A stretch of 15,792 bases of DNA. Source: an uncultured Bacteroidales bacterium (GTDB lineage Bacteria > Bacteroidota > Bacteroidia > Bacteroidales > Lentimicrobiaceae). The notes beneath the pieces are model-generated. The model saw nothing but the letters and a program-made list of their open reading frames with translations. It had not been told where the DNA came from and did no database searches. The stretch is from the NCBI GenBank assembly GCA_937894795.1, contig CALCQV010000133.1, forward strand, positions 1 through 15,792, read 5' to 3'. Below are positions 14,378 through 15,792 of this stretch, in pieces. Every line of letters begins with the position of its first letter. Within the stretch, counting starts at the first letter, position 1. The translations under genes were made by a program, and so were the position numbers.

Positions 14378-15227
14378 ATTTCTCAATAATAGATTTGATC
14401 ATTGCAAGAAATTGATCCCTAATTTCAGGTGAGTGATTCACTACTAGTTCTCCATTGGTGTAATATCCGGCAATAACTCTGTCGAAAGGTATTTCCATTA
14501 CAATAGGGATATTTTCATCCTCAAGGTATTTATATACCTCATTATTCCCTATTCCTACCCGATTTAGGATAACACTACAAGACTTATTCATAGTTTTGAG
14601 TGTTTCAACCGATTGCTTTAAATCACTTAATCCAAATGGGGTAGGTTCAGTTACTAGAACTACATGATCAGCATTCATAACTGTGTGGATGAAAGGGCAA
14701 GAAGTACCTGGTGGCGAATCCAAAATAATTATTCCATGCGAGCCTGCTTCCTTCACCGCCGTTTTAATAATTTTGACAGGAGATGCTATACCGGGTCTCA
14801 TCATTGATTCTATTATTTTACTTGGTGTAGTATATACATGAACTTCACCAAGTTCTATCTCCTTCTCCTTGATTGCTCCACTTTCACAGGCAACAATACA
14901 TGCACCACAACTATGGCATTGGTCTTCAATTACCTTTATTATTCCTGCATGCGGAATAATAAAAATGGCATTATAACTGCAATACTCCCGGCATTTCCCA
15001 CAAAACACACATTTATCAGTATCAATAACTGGCACATGATGACCAATTTTAATACTCTTCTTTAGGTCACGATTAAAAAAAATCATATCATTCGGTTCTT
15101 CTGCATCGCAGTCAACCAATGTAGAATCATAACCATAAAGCTGAAGTACATGAAAGAGGTTTGTTGAAATCAGTGTTTTGCCCGTGCCTCCTTTTCCGCT
15201 TGCAATAGCAACTTTTAAATTAGGCAT
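14358..15227 (-). CDS. MinD-superfamily ATPase with inserted ferredoxin domain (first paralog)
   Basis: A 289-aa COG1149-type protein. The deviant Walker A SGKGGTGKT is at residues 10-18, and DCDAEEPN at 39-46 is the switch I region. The ferredoxin insert has C73-x2-C76-x2-C79-x3-C83 and C104-x2-C107-x2-C110-x3-C114. The switch II motif IIILDSPPGTSCP has D170. All eight cluster ligands and both lysines are present. The start at 15227 (MPNLKVAIASGKGG) was chosen because GGAGAG lies just before it and the family begins there; an in-frame start at 15269 would add 14 residues. It overlaps the small Gly/Arg-rich gene by eight bases and the second paralog by 20. It probably partners the second paralog on the NifX-like protein. 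Confidence 0.9.
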   Translation of the reverse strand: MPNLKVAIASGKGGTGKTLISTNLFHVLQLYGYDSTLVDCDAEEPNDMIFFNRDLKKSIKIGHHVPVIDTDKCVFCGKCREYCSYNAIFIIPHAGIIKVIEDQCHSCGACIVACESGAIKEKEIELGEVHVYTTPSKIIESMMRPGIASPVKIIKTAVKEAGSHGIIILDSPPGTSCPFIHTVMNADHVVLVTEPTPFGLSDLKQSVETLKTMNKSCSVILNRVGIGNNEVYKYLEDENIPIVMEIPFDRVIAGYYTNGELVVNHSPEIRDQFLAMIKSIIEKYGNSNY

Positions 15228-15411
15228 TACTCTCTCCACTTCGGAATCGTTTACCCCTTCCGGGTCCATAACCAGATGATCTACGTTTCAAGCCCTTTCC
15301 TCTACCAAGCTTTGAAAGTTTGTCATCTGTCTCAGCGTCTGTACAATTTCCCAATCTACGGCCTTCAGCAGAACCTCTGCCTCCCGGGCCTGTTCCATCT
15401 AAATGTGGCAT
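15220..15411 (-). CDS. DUF5320-like Gly/Arg-rich small protein
   Basis: A 63-aa protein beginning MPHLDGTGPGGRGSAEGRRL, then GNC. This is close to the MPxxDGTGPxGxGPxTGRGxGxC start typical of DUF5320 proteins, which accompany NifX-like and ferredoxin-ATPase genes in anaerobes. The rest is basic and RG-rich (GRGKGLKRR, GYGPGRGKRFRSG), with one cysteine (C23) and no predicted globular domain. Its function is unknown; the arginine and glycine content suggests a flexible linker or adaptor. It overlaps the first ATPase start by eight bases (translational coupling) and follows the NifX-like gene by 38 bases. No Shine-Dalgarno is evident. Confidence 0.75.
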   Translation of the reverse strand: MPHLDGTGPGGRGSAEGRRLGNCTDAETDDKLSKLGRGKGLKRRSSGYGPGRGKRFRSGESNA

Positions 15412-15449
15412 AGCTATATGTTTTTATGTGATTATATAATTTGCATTAT

Positions 15450-15791
15450 TTAATGTGTACAACCTGAATGTGTATGTTCATCATGATCACAATAATTTGC
15501 ACTAAGGGACAACTTTCCTGTTGTGAAATCATTCACCAGTACATTAACCGAAGCTATAGGCGCACCAGTGAAAGCATTGATGTTCTGCTCATTAAACAAA
15601 TCAATAGCATGTTGCCCCATTCCTCCGGCAATAACATCAGTAACTCCAAATTCAGCTATCCATCTGGGATAAAGTCCGGGAACATGTTCAGGTGGTGTCA
15701 AATGCCTGACACTTGTTATTTTATCATCTTCCACTTCGATAATAGCAAATTGTTTACAATGTCCGAAATGTGCACACAAAATACCATTCTC
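15450..15791 (-). CDS. NifX/NafY-like metal-cluster-binding protein (COG1433), 5' end outside window
   Basis: The frame is open to the right edge and gives 113 visible residues starting ENGILCAHFGHCKQFAIIEV, so a few N-terminal residues (typically MKIAI...) are missing. The AHFGHC motif, the GLYPRWIAEFGVTDVIAGGMG stretch and the LFNEQNI segment define the dinitrogenase iron-molybdenum cofactor-binding (Nitro_FeMo-Co) fold. Members bind FeMo-co precursors, thiomolybdate or, in the orange protein of Desulfovibrio, a Mo-Cu-S cluster. The C-terminus has a metal-ligand-rich tail, CDHDEHTHSGCTH, that may be a metal store or sensor. No nif structural gene is seen, so nitrogen fixation is not implied. 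It is the first visible gene of the operon. Confidence 0.88.
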   Translation of the reverse strand, partial: ENGILCAHFGHCKQFAIIEVEDDKITSVRHLTPPEHVPGLYPRWIAEFGVTDVIAGGMGQHAIDLFNEQNINAFTGAPIASVNVLVNDFTTGKLSLSANYCDHDEHTHSGCTH

Positions 15792-15792
15792 A

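Noticed and set aside
15450..15791. Interpretation of the NifX-like gene as evidence of nitrogen fixation
   Set aside because: No nifHDK, nifB or nifEN is visible, and the ferredoxin-ATPase and DUF5320-like context points to an ORP-like system instead.

Overview
The window looks like part of an anaerobic or facultative Bacteroidota chromosome, probably Bacteroidales-like. The evidence is AT-rich DNA, Bacteroidetes-type promoters (TTTG, about 20 nt, TAnnTTTG) ahead of the tRNA gene and at 9693-9724, a tRNA gene without an encoded CCA end, an Omp85-type outer membrane C-terminus at the left edge, and an anaerobe-associated ferredoxin/ATPase cluster at the right edge. The taxonomic placement is inference.

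Left part (1-6506): mostly housekeeping genes. After the end of an outer membrane beta-barrel gene comes a translation/ribosome group: era (minus strand), the initiator tRNA, der, an Hsp15-like S4 RNA-binding protein, and an RlmI-type rRNA methyltransferase (minus strand). A 59-residue small ORF with a strong Shine-Dalgarno and an RmuC-family gene follow.

Middle part (6507-9739): looser and more accessory. It holds an iron-sulfur flavoprotein of the Isf type, the decayed remains of a secreted ChbG/YdjC-type deacetylase, a CDF cation transporter with an N-terminal heavy-metal domain, a small membrane protein, and two intergenic stretches of more than 300 bases with nothing clear in them.

Right part (9693-15792): the most interesting region. 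On the plus strand, a promoter with a perfect 16-bp palindrome filling its spacer drives a small cysteine-rich membrane protein and an overlapping DUF134 DNA-binding/zinc-ribbon protein. Converging on it from the right is a compact minus-strand operon: a NifX/NafY-like metal-cluster-binding protein (5' end outside the window), a DUF5320-like Gly/Arg-rich small protein, two paralogous MinD-type ATPases each with an inserted 2x[4Fe-4S] ferredoxin domain, a CobO-type ATP:corrinoid adenosyltransferase, a methionine gamma-lyase/cystathionine gamma-lyase-like PLP enzyme, and a CoA-disulfide-reductase-like flavoprotein. The first four resemble the orange protein (ORP) complex genes of Desulfovibrio and related clusters of anaerobes, whose biochemical role is poorly defined. 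Here they are joined to sulfur/thiol enzymes and a corrinoid enzyme. My inference is a metal-sulfur cofactor or redox-sensing module in which PLP chemistry releases reduced sulfur, the flavoprotein handles di- or persulfides, and the paired ferredoxin ATPases load or sense a cluster on the NifX-like carrier.
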